Shown here: positions 1 to 6,459 of the stretch, in pieces
Layout of the letters: each line of letters starts with the position of its first letter
Position numbering within the stretch: the stretch's first letter is position 1
DNA from: Pseudomonadota bacterium
GTDB lineage: Bacteria > Pseudomonadota > Alphaproteobacteria > Rhizobiales > Devosiaceae
Assembly (NCBI GenBank): GCA_023433985.1
Contig: JAEYTN010000481.1
Coordinates: 1 to 15,362 of the forward strand
Direction of reading: 5' to 3'
Length of the DNA: 15,362 bases
Position numbers and translations under genes: made by a program
Notes under the pieces: model-generated
What the model saw: the letters and a program-made list of their open reading frames with translations, nothing else
The model's database searches: none
What the model was told of the DNA's origin: nothing

Positions 1-541
1 GGTCGGCGCAGCCGGTCACCGCCAGCGACGCCTCGGTTTGCCGGTCGACGATCTCCAGCTTCAACCCGAGTTCGCGCTCCACCCGGGCAATGAACGCCTC
101 GCCGTTCGTGGCGGAGCGGCAGGCCTCGGTGGCGATCAGCCGCATGCGGGTCGGTTCGTGTTCGCGCAGCTTGTTGCGGCAGAGCCGGAGCGCCTCCATC
201 GTGCGTTCCATCGCGGCGTCCGACAACCGGCCGCTGGTCGAAAGCCCCTCTCCCAGCCGCACGATGCGGGTGAACCCATCGAGCACGCGAAAGCCGTTCT
301 CGTGCGGGCGGGCGATAAGCAGCCTGCAATTGTTGGTGCCAAGGTCGAGCGCCGCATAAAGCGGGCCGCGCGGCCGGCGGGAGGCATTCCCAGCGGGGTA
401 GGTCCGCCGCTCCGATCCGCCCGATCCCGGTTGCCCCCCGGCTCTTGCGGTCTTCTGGGCATGGCTCGCGCCCTGCCCGTCACGGTGCCGCTCCGTGCCG
501 TCGGGCTCGGATACGGCGGCGGACCGATCGGAATCGGCCAA
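1..541 (-). CDS. Ppx/GppA family exopolyphosphatase / pppGpp phosphatase, 3' part outside window
   Basis: The minus-strand frame reads YAALDLGTNNCRLLIA followed by RIVRLGEGL and LIATEACRSATNGEAF. These are the phosphate-1 and neighbouring ATP-binding motifs of the sugar-kinase/Hsp70-fold Ppx/GppA family. Members hydrolyse inorganic polyphosphate or convert pppGpp to ppGpp in the cytoplasm; which substrate applies here cannot be told. The gene runs off the window at position 1, so only about 180 N-terminal residues are visible. A basic, Gly/Arg-rich extension of about 60 residues precedes the conserved core. No in-frame ATG or GTG lies between the upstream stop (545-547) and the core. The best start is TTG at 541-539, with GGAG at 552-549 giving a 7-nt spacer. 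The family call is secure; the start is moderately sure. Confidence 0.85.
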   Translation of the reverse strand, partial: MADSDRSAAVSEPDGTERHRDGQGASHAQKTARAGGQPGSGGSERRTYPAGNASRRPRGPLYAALDLGTNNCRLLIARPHENGFRVLDGFTRIVRLGEGLSTSGRLSDAAMERTMEALRLCRNKLREHEPTRMRLIATEACRSATNGEAFIARVERELGLKLEIVDRQTEASLAVTGCAD

Positions 542-671
542 CCTTCAACTCCATCTCCCGCGCGGTCGCTCCGATCGGCCTCAGCCGAGGGCGCCCGGAC
601 ACGGGTCTATTTCAGTTGGGATCGAGGGTAGAGGAAGGCGCGGGGGAGCGCAACGCCAAGATTTCGCCGCA

Positions 672-1049
672 CTAAAGCCGGCGCAAAGTGAAGGACCGGC
701 AGAACACGCCCGAGCAGGAGCGCAGTTCCATCGCATCGGAATTGACCAGCCGCGCCGTCGCCTCGTAGGTTTCGCCATCATACTGCATGACCCCAACCCA
801 CGTGTTCTCCTCACCCGGCTTGGCGTGGCGCACCACATAGCGGTTGAGCAGCGCCAGGTTCTCGTCGGTCCGTGCGTCGTCGCGCAGCCAGGTGAGCTTG
901 GCGCACAGCTCGCGGCCGTCGCCGCAATAGGTGATGCGATAGCGGGATTCGCCGGTCGAAACCTCCCACTGACCGGTAGGATTCAGCTCGGCGGCGGAAG
1001 CGACAGAAACTCCGGCCGCAAGGATTGCGGCAAGTGCAACGGCTTGCAT
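672..1049 (-). CDS. Secreted DUF2147-family protein
   Basis: This encodes a 125-residue protein. Residues 1-19 form a signal peptide with a hydrophobic core (VALAAILAAGVSVA) and an ASA-A-like cleavage site. The mature part (GQWEVSTGESRYRITYCGDG, then LCAKLTWLRDD and YDGETYEATARL) follows the DUF2147 pattern of a short beta-rich periplasmic domain of unknown function. Four cysteines (42, 49, 112, 117) could form disulfides in the periplasm. The frame extends upstream to 1187, but ATG at 1049 is preferred because GGAG at 1060-1057 is 7 nt upstream and the signal peptide begins there. The gene stands alone: the next minus-strand gene downstream begins at 541, and no clear terminator is visible between them. 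The family call rests on pattern recognition; no biochemical role is assigned. Confidence 0.75.
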   Translation of the reverse strand: MQAVALAAILAAGVSVASAAELNPTGQWEVSTGESRYRITYCGDGRELCAKLTWLRDDARTDENLALLNRYVVRHAKPGEENTWVGVMQYDGETYEATARLVNSDAMELRSCSGVFCRSFTLRRL

Positions 1050-1138
1050 GGAGGAACTCCGGGACGACGCTGGGCCACGACTATGGCCGAGCGCCCGCAA
1101 AATGGCCGAACCGGGGGAAAAGTTCCGTCGGCCCGCGG

Positions 1139-1166
1139 CGAACTGTCGCCTTAACCGAACTGTCGC
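1139..1166. repeat. Two direct copies of CGAACTGTCGC, 17-bp period
   Basis: CGAACTGTCGC occurs exactly at 1139-1149 and again at 1156-1166, with starts 17 bp apart. The pair ends 9 bp before the predicted -35 box of the tRNA-Gln promoter and lies about 90-117 bp upstream of the divergent DUF2147 gene. The position fits an operator for either gene, but no factor is identified. Confidence 0.5.
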
Positions 1167-1174
1167 AAGAGGTG

Positions 1175-1203
1175 TTGATCCCCGCACCGATTGCCGCTAG
1201 AAG
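1175..1203 (+). promoter_or_regulatory. Candidate sigma-70-type promoter for tRNA-Gln
   Basis: TTGATC (1175-1180) and TAGAAG (1198-1203) are separated by 17 bp, and each matches the consensus hexamer at four of six positions. Transcription would start near 1210, leaving a leader of about 44 nt before the tRNA. This was found by eye, and high-GC DNA yields some chance matches. Confidence 0.4.
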
Positions 1204-1253
1204 GCGCATCGCTGACGGCGAGCCTTACCCCGCCGTCCCAGGCGCCCGTCGCT

Positions 1254-1327
1254 TGGGGAATAGTTCAATGGTAGAACAGCGGACTCTGACTCCGTTAATC
1301 TTGGTTCGAATCCAGGTTCCCCAGCCA
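1254..1327 (+). tRNA. tRNA-Gln, anticodon CTG, CCA encoded
   Basis: A full cloverleaf can be drawn. The acceptor stem is TGGGGAA (1254-1260) with TTCCCCA (1317-1323). The D stem is GTTC (1263-1266) with GAAC (1274-1277). The anticodon stem is GCGGA (1279-1283) with TCCGT (1291-1295) around loop CTCTGAC, putting anticodon CTG at 1286-1288. The T stem is CTTGG (1300-1304) with CCAGG (1312-1316) around loop TTCGAAT. The discriminator base is G1324 and the 3' CCA is encoded at 1325-1327. The U-A first-pair region and the anticodon fit a glutamine tRNA reading CAG. It is a single gene facing the convergent small membrane protein gene. No integrase or duplicated 3' tRNA end is visible, so it is not evidently used as an attachment site here. 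Confidence 0.97.
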
Positions 1328-1381
1328 ATCCTTTCCCACTTCCGAGCGCTCAATAACTGGCCAGTGGTTGCTGCGCCGGCC

Positions 1382-1600
1382 CTATTCGAGCATGGCGCGT
1401 AGCGCGGCGTCGCCTTGGGCGTAGTCGGCTGGCGGGTCGGTGGGGTGGTTCAGCTGCAGGATGAGGAAGCCCCCAAGCGCAATTGCGGCTAGAACGCCGG
1501 CGCCAGCGACACGGTGACGGCGTAGCGTGCCGGCGATGCGCGACGGCAGCAGCATCAGCCAGACAACCGGAACTAACAGAAGTAGAAATAGAAGTTCCAT
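1382..1600 (-). CDS. Small membrane protein of unknown function (72 aa)
   Basis: I do not recognise this protein. It has two predicted transmembrane helices, at residues about 2-19 (LLFLLLLVPVVWLMLLP) and about 33-50 (GAGVLAAIALGGFLILQL). A short basic loop (RIAGTLRRHR) lies between them, and a polar, mildly acidic tail of about 22 residues ends in ALRAMLE. The basic loop suggests that both termini face the periplasm. The ATG start at 1600 is supported by GGAG at 1612-1609 with an 8-nt spacer. The gene is convergent with tRNA-Gln and stands alone. A candidate promoter and a pair of direct repeats lie just upstream. Two coherent helices and a good ribosome binding site argue that it is real despite its size. 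Confidence 0.6.
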   Translation of the reverse strand: MELLFLLLLVPVVWLMLLPSRIAGTLRRHRVAGAGVLAAIALGGFLILQLNHPTDPPADYAQGDAALRAMLE

Positions 1601-1616
1601 TGGCGGAACTCCAAAT

Positions 1617-1643
1617 GCGCCCGATTACATCTTGCGCCCGATT
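1617..1643. repeat. Two direct copies of GCGCCCGATT, 17-bp period
   Basis: GCGCCCGATT is present at 1617-1626 and 1634-1643, with starts 17 bp apart. The copies fall around the predicted transcription start and in the leader of the small membrane protein gene, which is where a repressor would be expected to bind. Confidence 0.45.
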
Positions 1644-1648
1644 GGTTA

Positions 1649-1676
1649 ATTATCGGTGATGCATCGGCCACTCACA
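1649..1676 (-). promoter_or_regulatory. Weak promoter candidate for the small membrane protein gene
   Basis: On the minus strand, TGTGAG (1676-1671) and GATAAT (1654-1649) are separated by 16 bp. The -10 box matches the consensus at five of six positions and the -35 box is poor. The transcript would start near 1642, about 40 nt before the ATG. Confidence 0.3.
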
Positions 1677-1707
1677 CGGAGTGCCGCTCACCCCGAACCT
1701 GTGACAA

Positions 1708-1722
1708 CAGTCGAATCGACTG
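1708..1722. promoter_or_regulatory. 15-bp perfect dyad CAGTCGA-A-TCGACTG
   Basis: Seven-base arms CAGTCGA (1708-1714) and TCGACTG (1716-1722) flank a single A. A dyad with no usable loop suits a dimeric DNA-binding protein better than an RNA hairpin. It lies between the two divergent genes; the regulator is unknown. Confidence 0.35.
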
Positions 1723-1832
1723 GTCGCCAAACAATACCTGCAGTTCAGCAGAAGTAGAGCCGCCGTGGCCCCGCAGTGCGACCTGTATGCCACACTGCTC
1801 TCCCCGGCACCGGCCGCGACGCGGCGACCTGT

Positions 1833-1858
1833 CGCAGCAAGTCGCTATTATTGCTGCG
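1833..1858. repeat. Stem-loop with 8-bp arms upstream of the glycosyltransferase gene
   Basis: CGCAGCAA (1833-1840) and TTGCTGCG (1851-1858) are exact inverted copies around a 10-nt spacer (1841-1850). There is no T-tract after it on the plus strand, so it is not a classical terminator. It lies about 50 bp upstream of the candidate -35 box at 1907. Confidence 0.5.
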
Positions 1859-1906
1859 CAATTCCCACAACGCCCGCTATTCGGGGCTAATGCGGCAAAA
1901 ACCCGC

Positions 1907-1934
1907 TTGATTGGCCTCTCTCGCTCGGTATGGT
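1907..1934 (+). promoter_or_regulatory. Candidate promoter for the GT2-rfbBDAC set
   Basis: TTGATT (1907-1912) and TATGGT (1929-1934) are 16 bp apart. It is the only reasonable plus-strand hexamer pair I saw before the first gene of the set, and it predicts a leader of about 100 nt. Confidence 0.3.
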
Positions 1935-2039
1935 GCCAAGGTCATTGCGCAGGGTTCTGGCGTCCGCCGCAACGGAGGCCGAGTCGCTGCAGGGTGGGCG
2001 CCGGGTGTACATGCCCGGAGTCTGGTGCGGGTGAATGAT

Positions 2040-2996
2040 ATGACGTTAGACCAGCGTGCTGGCGGCGCGGGCGCCGGCGCGAGACGACTTGCAGTTCTCC
2101 TGGCGACCTTCAACGGCGCCCGGTTTCTCGATGCACAGTTGCGATCGGTGATTGCGCAGGATTGGGCGGCGATCGATGTGGTCGCGTCCGATGATGTGTC
2201 GACCGATGGAACGCCTGATCTGCTGGTTAGCTGGCAGAGCATCTGGAACAAGGGCAGCTTCTCGGTCATGTCGGGGCCACGGCGAGGCTTTGCGGGCAAT
2301 TTCCGCAAGTTGCTGACGGAGGCCGAGGTGGACGCCGATTACGTGGCGTTCTGCGACCAGGACGATATCTGGCACAGCGAGAAAACCAGGGTGGCGGTGG
2401 CGGCGCTCGAGGAGCACGGCTCGCGGCCGGCCCTCTATTGCGCCCGCACGCTCATTACCGATGTCGAGGACCGCGAGGTCTCGCTCTCCACGCTGTTCCG
2501 GAAGACGCCCGACTTCGCCAATGCGCTGGTCCAGTCGATCGGCGGCGGCAACACCATGGTCATGAACCGCCCTGCCTACGAACTGCTTCGCGAAGCGGCG
2601 CGACGCACCGATTTCGTCAGCCATGACTGGTTCGCCTACCTGATCGTATCAGGGGCGGGCGGCAAGGTGATCTATTCCGAAACGCCGCACGTTCGCTACC
2701 GCCAGCACGAGGGCAACCTGATCGGTTCCAACCTGGGCCTCCAGGCGCGCCTGAGCCGGGCCCGGTTTGCGCTTAGCGGCCGCTACGTGGGGTGGAACAA
2801 CCTCAATATGAACGCGCTCGCGGCCTGCCGCGATCTTCTCACCCCCGATGCAGCGGCCAAGTTCGACCGCTTCTGCAAGGCCCGCCATGGCGGGCTGCTG
2901 GGGCGGATCGTCAACCTCTGGCGCTCGGGCGTCTACCGGCAGACTACCATCGGGCAGCTGTCGCTGTACCTCGCCGGCCTGCTGGGCAAGCTCTGA
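2040..2996 (+). CDS. GT2 family glycosyltransferase, probable rhamnosyltransferase
   Basis: This encodes a 318-residue protein with a GT-A fold. The nucleotide-sugar pocket starts at LLATFNG (20-26), the acidic pair is SDD (50-52), and the metal-binding loop is FCDQDDIW (104-111), a variant typical of rhamnosyltransferase-like GT2 enzymes. Further conserved parts are GGGNTMVMN and DWFAYL, followed by the acceptor-side histidine stretch YRQHEGN. No membrane segment is obvious, so it should act at the cytoplasmic face of the inner membrane. It lies 61 bp upstream of the four dTDP-rhamnose genes, which favours dTDP-L-rhamnose as donor; that is inference. The frame is open back to 1911, but those residues look non-coding. 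ATG 2040 is preferred, with GTG 2031 as an alternative; neither has a strong ribosome binding site. Confidence 0.85.
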   Translation: MTLDQRAGGAGAGARRLAVLLATFNGARFLDAQLRSVIAQDWAAIDVVASDDVSTDGTPDLLVSWQSIWNKGSFSVMSGPRRGFAGNFRKLLTEAEVDADYVAFCDQDDIWHSEKTRVAVAALEEHGSRPALYCARTLITDVEDREVSLSTLFRKTPDFANALVQSIGGGNTMVMNRPAYELLREAARRTDFVSHDWFAYLIVSGAGGKVIYSETPHVRYRQHEGNLIGSNLGLQARLSRARFALSGRYVGWNNLNMNALAACRDLLTPDAAAKFDRFCKARHGGLLGRIVNLWRSGVYRQTTIGQLSLYLAGLLGKL

Positions 2997-3057
2997 TGCC
3001 GCCGCAATGTCGTGTGCGGGCGGCTGAAGTCGGGCCGCTTGCCGGAGGTATGGCATC

Positions 3058-4116
3058 GTGACCATCCTCGTAACAGGCGGGGCCGGATTCATCGGTTCGA
3101 ACTTCGTGCTCGATTGGCTCGCAGCGCGCGACGAGCCCGTCGTGACGCTCGATGCGATGACCTACGCAGGCAATCCGGGAAACCTGGTCGCTCTCGCCGA
3201 GGATCAGCGCCACAGCTTCGTGCATGGGTCGATTGGCGACGGTGCGTTGGTCGCCCGCTTGCTGCGGCAGAACCAGATCCGCGCGGTCATCAACTTCGCG
3301 GCCGAAAGCCATGTCGACCGCTCCATCTCCGGGCCAGCGCCGTTCTTCGAAACCAACGTCATGGGCACGCTGCATCTACTCGAGGCGGTGCGTGGGTACG
3401 TTGCCGAGCTCGACGGTGCGTCGCGCGATGCGTTCCGCTTCCTCCACGTCTCCACCGACGAGGTCTACGGCACGCTGGAGCCGAACGATCCGGCCTTCGC
3501 GGAAACCAACCCCTACCTCCCCAACAGCCCCTACGCGGCGAGCAAGGCGGCATCCGACCACCTCGTCCGCTCCTATCGCGAGACCTACGGGCTCAATACG
3601 CTCGTCACCAATTGCTCGAACAACTACGGGCCGTTCCAGTTTCCCGAGAAGCTGATACCGCTGGTGATTCATAACGCGCTGAACGGCAAGCCGCTGCCGA
3701 TCTATGGCGACGGCCAGCAGGTGCGCGACTGGCTCTATGTGGGTGACCACTGCTACGCCATCCGCGTCGTGCTTGAGCGCGCCGAGCCGGGCAGCACCTA
3801 TAATGTCGGCGGCAACAACCAGATGGCGAACCTCGACGTCGTTCGCATCATCTGCGCCCTGCTCGATGCAAAGCGGCCACGCGCCGACGGCGAGTCCTAC
3901 GCCGGGCAGATCACCTTCGTCGCCGACCGGCCCGGGCATGACCGCCGCTATGCCATCGACGCCACCAGGATCGGCCAGGAACTCGGCTGGCGCCCGGCGG
4001 TGACGTTCGTCGATGGCATCGCGAAGACGGTGGACTGGTATCTCGACAACCCGGCCTGGGTGGACGACGTGACCAGCGGCGCCTATCGCGAATGGATCGC
4101 GAGGCAATACGGATGA
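3058..4116 (+). CDS. rfbB: dTDP-glucose 4,6-dehydratase
   Basis: This 352-residue protein catalyses the second step of dTDP-L-rhamnose synthesis, converting dTDP-glucose to dTDP-4-keto-6-deoxyglucose with bound NAD. It is an extended short-chain dehydrogenase. The Rossmann motif TGGAGFIG is at 6-13, the catalytic STDEVYG at 132-138 supplies the Thr-Asp-Glu triad, and YAASK at 159-163 supplies the catalytic Tyr and Lys. NNYGP (188-192) and RDWLYV (223-228) are typical of the dehydratase subgroup. The length is normal for RmlB. The start is GTG at 3058, with GGAGG at 3044-3048 and a 9-nt spacer; the nearby ATG at 3050 is out of frame and stops immediately. The gene overlaps rfbD by four bases (ATGA), indicating coupled translation. 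Confidence 0.97.
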   Translation: MTILVTGGAGFIGSNFVLDWLAARDEPVVTLDAMTYAGNPGNLVALAEDQRHSFVHGSIGDGALVARLLRQNQIRAVINFAAESHVDRSISGPAPFFETNVMGTLHLLEAVRGYVAELDGASRDAFRFLHVSTDEVYGTLEPNDPAFAETNPYLPNSPYAASKAASDHLVRSYRETYGLNTLVTNCSNNYGPFQFPEKLIPLVIHNALNGKPLPIYGDGQQVRDWLYVGDHCYAIRVVLERAEPGSTYNVGGNNQMANLDVVRIICALLDAKRPRADGESYAGQITFVADRPGHDRRYAIDATRIGQELGWRPAVTFVDGIAKTVDWYLDNPAWVDDVTSGAYREWIARQYG

Positions 4117-5009
4117 AGATACTCATCCTCGGTCGCGACGGACAGGTCGGCACGGCGCTCACGGCCTTGCTCGCTCCGCTGGGCGAGGTCGCCGCCTATG
4201 GCCGCGATGGCGCCGACTTCTCGCGTCCTGACGACGTCGAGCGCGTGGTGCATCGCGAGCAGCCGGACGTGGTCGTCAACGCCGCGGCCTATACGGCGGT
4301 CGACAAGGCCGAGGCCGAGCCGGACCTTGCGCGACTCGTCAACGCCGCCTCCCCTGCCCGGCTGGCCCGGGCCGCGGCGGAGCTTGGCGCGCTGCTGATC
4401 CACTATTCCACCGACTACGTGTTCGACGGCGAAAAGCCCGAGCCCTACACCGAGGACGACGCCACCGCGCCGCTCAACGTCTACGGGGCGACCAAGCGCG
4501 AAGGCGAGGAGGCGATCGCGGCAAGCGGCGCCCGGCACCTTATCCTGCGCACCAGTTGGGTACACGCGCCGGGCCGCAGCAACTTCATCGCCCGGATCCT
4601 GCACCTCGCGGCCGAGCGCGAGGAACTGAAGGTCATCGACGATCAGGTCGGCGCGCCGACCAGCGCCCGGCTGATCGCCGATGTCACCGCGCGGATCGTC
4701 GCCCAGCTCGATGCCGGGCGGCCGCTCGTTTCGGGCCTCTACCACCTCACGGCTTCCGGCGAGACAAGCTGGAACGGCTATGCCCGCTTCATCGTCGAGG
4801 AGGCCCGCCGCCGCGGCGCCGCGCTGAAAGTCACGCCCGACAGGGTGCTTCCCGTGCCGTCGTCGGCCTTCCCCTCCCCCGCGAGGCGACCGAAGAACTC
4901 TCGCCTTTCCACCCACAAGCTCAGGACAATGTTGGGCTACGACCTTCCCGACTGGCACGCCGACGCCCTTGCCACGCTCGAAGCCCTCGTTCCGGAGGCA
5001 GCCCGATGA
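4113..5009 (+). CDS. rfbD: dTDP-4-dehydrorhamnose reductase
   Basis: This 298-residue protein performs the last step of the pathway, reducing dTDP-4-keto-L-rhamnose to dTDP-L-rhamnose with NAD(P)H. It has the glycine-rich motif GRDGQVG (7-13), [12 protein letters not shown] (56-67), STDYVFDG (99-106), and the catalytic pair in YGATK (124-128), followed by RTSWV (146-150). The C-terminal substrate domain is present (SFxxRPxNSRLST-like: [16 protein letters not shown]), and the length fits RmlD. ATG 4113 shares its ATGA with the rfbB stop. A longer frame from 4092 exists but adds only seven residues inside rfbB. The 3' end overlaps rfbA by four bases in the same way. Placing rfbD before rfbA and rfbC departs from pathway order, which is common in alphaproteobacteria. 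Confidence 0.96.
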   Translation: MKILILGRDGQVGTALTALLAPLGEVAAYGRDGADFSRPDDVERVVHREQPDVVVNAAAYTAVDKAEAEPDLARLVNAASPARLARAAAELGALLIHYSTDYVFDGEKPEPYTEDDATAPLNVYGATKREGEEAIAASGARHLILRTSWVHAPGRSNFIARILHLAAEREELKVIDDQVGAPTSARLIADVTARIVAQLDAGRPLVSGLYHLTASGETSWNGYARFIVEEARRRGAALKVTPDRVLPVPSSAFPSPARRPKNSRLSTHKLRTMLGYDLPDWHADALATLEALVPEAAR

Positions 5010-5884
5010 CCCGGCGCGGCATCATCCTCGCCGGCGGCGCCGGCACGCGGCTGCATCCGGCGACGCTCAGCGTCTCCAAGCAGCTGCTGCCGGTCTACGA
5101 CAAGCCGATGATCTACTACCCGCTGTCGACGCTGATGCACGGGGGCATCCGCGAGGTGCTGATCATCTCGACACCCACGGACCTGCCCCGCTTCCAGGCG
5201 CTGCTCGGCGACGGCGCGGCCTGGGGCATGGAGTTCCAGTACATCGTGCAGCCCAAGCCCGACGGGCTGGCGCAGGCATTCATCCTGGGTGCGGAGTTCG
5301 TTGCCGGCCGGCCCTCGACGCTGATCCTGGGCGACAACATCTTTTTCGGCCACGACCTGCCCCGGGTGCTGGGCAATGCCTACACCCGCGAGGCCGGCGC
5401 GAGCGTGTTCGCCTACCACGTGCACGATCCGGAGCGGTACGGGGTCGTCGGCTTCGACGACGATGGCCGCGCCACCTCGATCGAGGAGAAGCCCCGCGCG
5501 CCCAAGTCGAACTACGCGGTGACCGGGCTCTACTACTATGACGACCGGGTGGTGGAGCTGGCGCGGAGCCTGCAGCCCTCGCCGCGCGGGGAACTCGAGA
5601 TCACCGACCTCAACCGCCTTTACCTTGAGGCCGGCCAGCTGACGGTGGAGCGCATGGGCCGCGGCTTCGCGTGGTTCGACACGGGCACGCACGACTCGCT
5701 GCTCGAGGCCGGCCAGTTCATCGCCACGCTGGAGAAGCGGCAGGGCCTCAAGGTCGCCTGCCCCGAGGAGATCGCCTGGCGCAACGGCTGGATCGACGAC
5801 GCCGAGCTCGAGCGCCTCGCCAGGCCGCTCGAGAAAAGCGGTTACGGGCGCTATCTGCTCACGACGCTGAAGGAGGGCCGCTGA
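5006..5884 (+). CDS. rfbA: Glucose-1-phosphate thymidylyltransferase
   Basis: This 292-residue enzyme makes dTDP-glucose from glucose-1-phosphate and dTTP, the first step of the rhamnose pathway and its feedback-controlled one. The nucleotidyltransferase signature [11 protein letters not shown] (8-18) is followed by [18 protein letters not shown] (24-41), which includes the conserved Lys 25. PDGLAQA (85-91) contacts the sugar and base, and LGDN (108-111) holds the metal-binding Asp. [15 protein letters not shown] is the expected C-terminal sugar-phosphate motif. The length is standard. ATG 5006 lies in an ATGA overlap with rfbD, and the stop shares one base with the rfbC start (TGATG). A much longer frame upstream is the out-of-frame shadow of rfbD. 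Confidence 0.97.
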   Translation: MTRRGIILAGGAGTRLHPATLSVSKQLLPVYDKPMIYYPLSTLMHGGIREVLIISTPTDLPRFQALLGDGAAWGMEFQYIVQPKPDGLAQAFILGAEFVAGRPSTLILGDNIFFGHDLPRVLGNAYTREAGASVFAYHVHDPERYGVVGFDDDGRATSIEEKPRAPKSNYAVTGLYYYDDRVVELARSLQPSPRGELEITDLNRLYLEAGQLTVERMGRGFAWFDTGTHDSLLEAGQFIATLEKRQGLKVACPEEIAWRNGWIDDAELERLARPLEKSGYGRYLLTTLKEGR

Positions 5885-6423
5885 TGCAGGTGACCCGCCT
5901 CGATATCGAGGGCCTGGTGGTCTTCGAGCCGCGCGTGTTCGAGGACGAGCGAGGCGCGTTCTTCGAAAGCTTCAACCTCGCGCGCTTCCGCGAGGCCACC
6001 GGCCTCGATGTCGATTTCGTGCAGGACAACCACTCGGTAAGCCACAGGAACGTGCTGCGCGGCCTCCACTATCAGGTCGATCCGTACGCGCAGGGCAAGC
6101 TGGTCCGCGTGGTCAGCGGCGCCGCGTGGGATGTCGCCGTCGATATCCGCGAGGGCTCCCCGACCTTCGGCAAATGGGCCGCCGTCGAGCTCAGCGCCGA
6201 CAACCGCAAGCAATTCTGGATCCCCCCCGGCTTCGCCCACGGCTTCCTCGCCCTCGAAGACCGAACAGAGTTCTTGTACAAAACCACGAACTACTGGCAC
6301 AAAGACAGCGAACGCACGATACGGTGGGACGATCCCAGTATTAACGTGCAGTGGCCGGCGAGGGGGACACCGGTATTATCGGAGAAGGACGCGGGCGCGA
6401 ACGGCACATCCATTGCAGAGTAG
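5884..6423 (+). CDS. rfbC: dTDP-4-dehydrorhamnose 3,5-epimerase
   Basis: This 179-residue cupin epimerises C3 and C5 of dTDP-4-keto-6-deoxyglucose, the third step of the pathway. The catalytic histidine is in VLRGLHYQ (His 62), Lys 72 is in QGKLVRVV, and IPPGFAHGF (113-121) lines the pocket. YKTTNYW provides the conserved aromatic residues, and SEKDA carries the catalytic-dyad Asp 169. The length is slightly short but complete. The start is coupled to rfbA by TGATG. The last 60 or so bases are less GC-rich than the rest of the gene, near the boundary with the downstream GC-poor block. No terminator hairpin with a T-tract follows; the next gene is convergent only 36 bp away. Confidence 0.96.
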   Translation: MQVTRLDIEGLVVFEPRVFEDERGAFFESFNLARFREATGLDVDFVQDNHSVSHRNVLRGLHYQVDPYAQGKLVRVVSGAAWDVAVDIREGSPTFGKWAAVELSADNRKQFWIPPGFAHGFLALEDRTEFLYKTTNYWHKDSERTIRWDDPSINVQWPARGTPVLSEKDAGANGTSIAE

Positions 6424-6459
6424 GGCATGAGTCGCTGGCGTGCGTCCCTGCCCAGGCTG

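Larger units (their letters stand above)
1601..2039. other. 439-bp gene-free region before the glycan locus
   Basis: No open frame here has a protein-like composition together with a ribosome binding site. The region separates the minus-strand small membrane gene from the plus-strand glycosyltransferase, so it should carry promoters in both directions. It contains a direct repeat (1617-1643), a 15-bp dyad (1708-1722), an 8-bp-arm stem-loop (1833-1858) and two promoter candidates, each listed separately. The rest shows nothing I can interpret. Confidence 0.6.

Noticed and set aside
1254..1327. tRNA-Gln as an integration site
   Set aside because: No integrase, no duplicated 3' tRNA segment and no island adjoining it; the GC-poor block begins 5 kb away.
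1351..1370. Dyad ACTGGCCAGT with imperfect flanks between tRNA-Gln and the small membrane gene, considered as a bidirectional terminator
   Set aside because: The palindrome has no unpaired loop, two flanking mismatched pairs and no T-tract on either side.
1787..2038. Plus-strand open frame of 83 codons in the gene-free region
   Set aside because: Arg/Pro/Cys-rich composition, no ribosome binding site and no recognisable motif; typical chance frame in GC-rich DNA.
4556..5005. Long in-frame N-terminal extension of rfbA
   Set aside because: It is the out-of-frame reading of rfbD; the RmlA family begins at the ATG at 5006.
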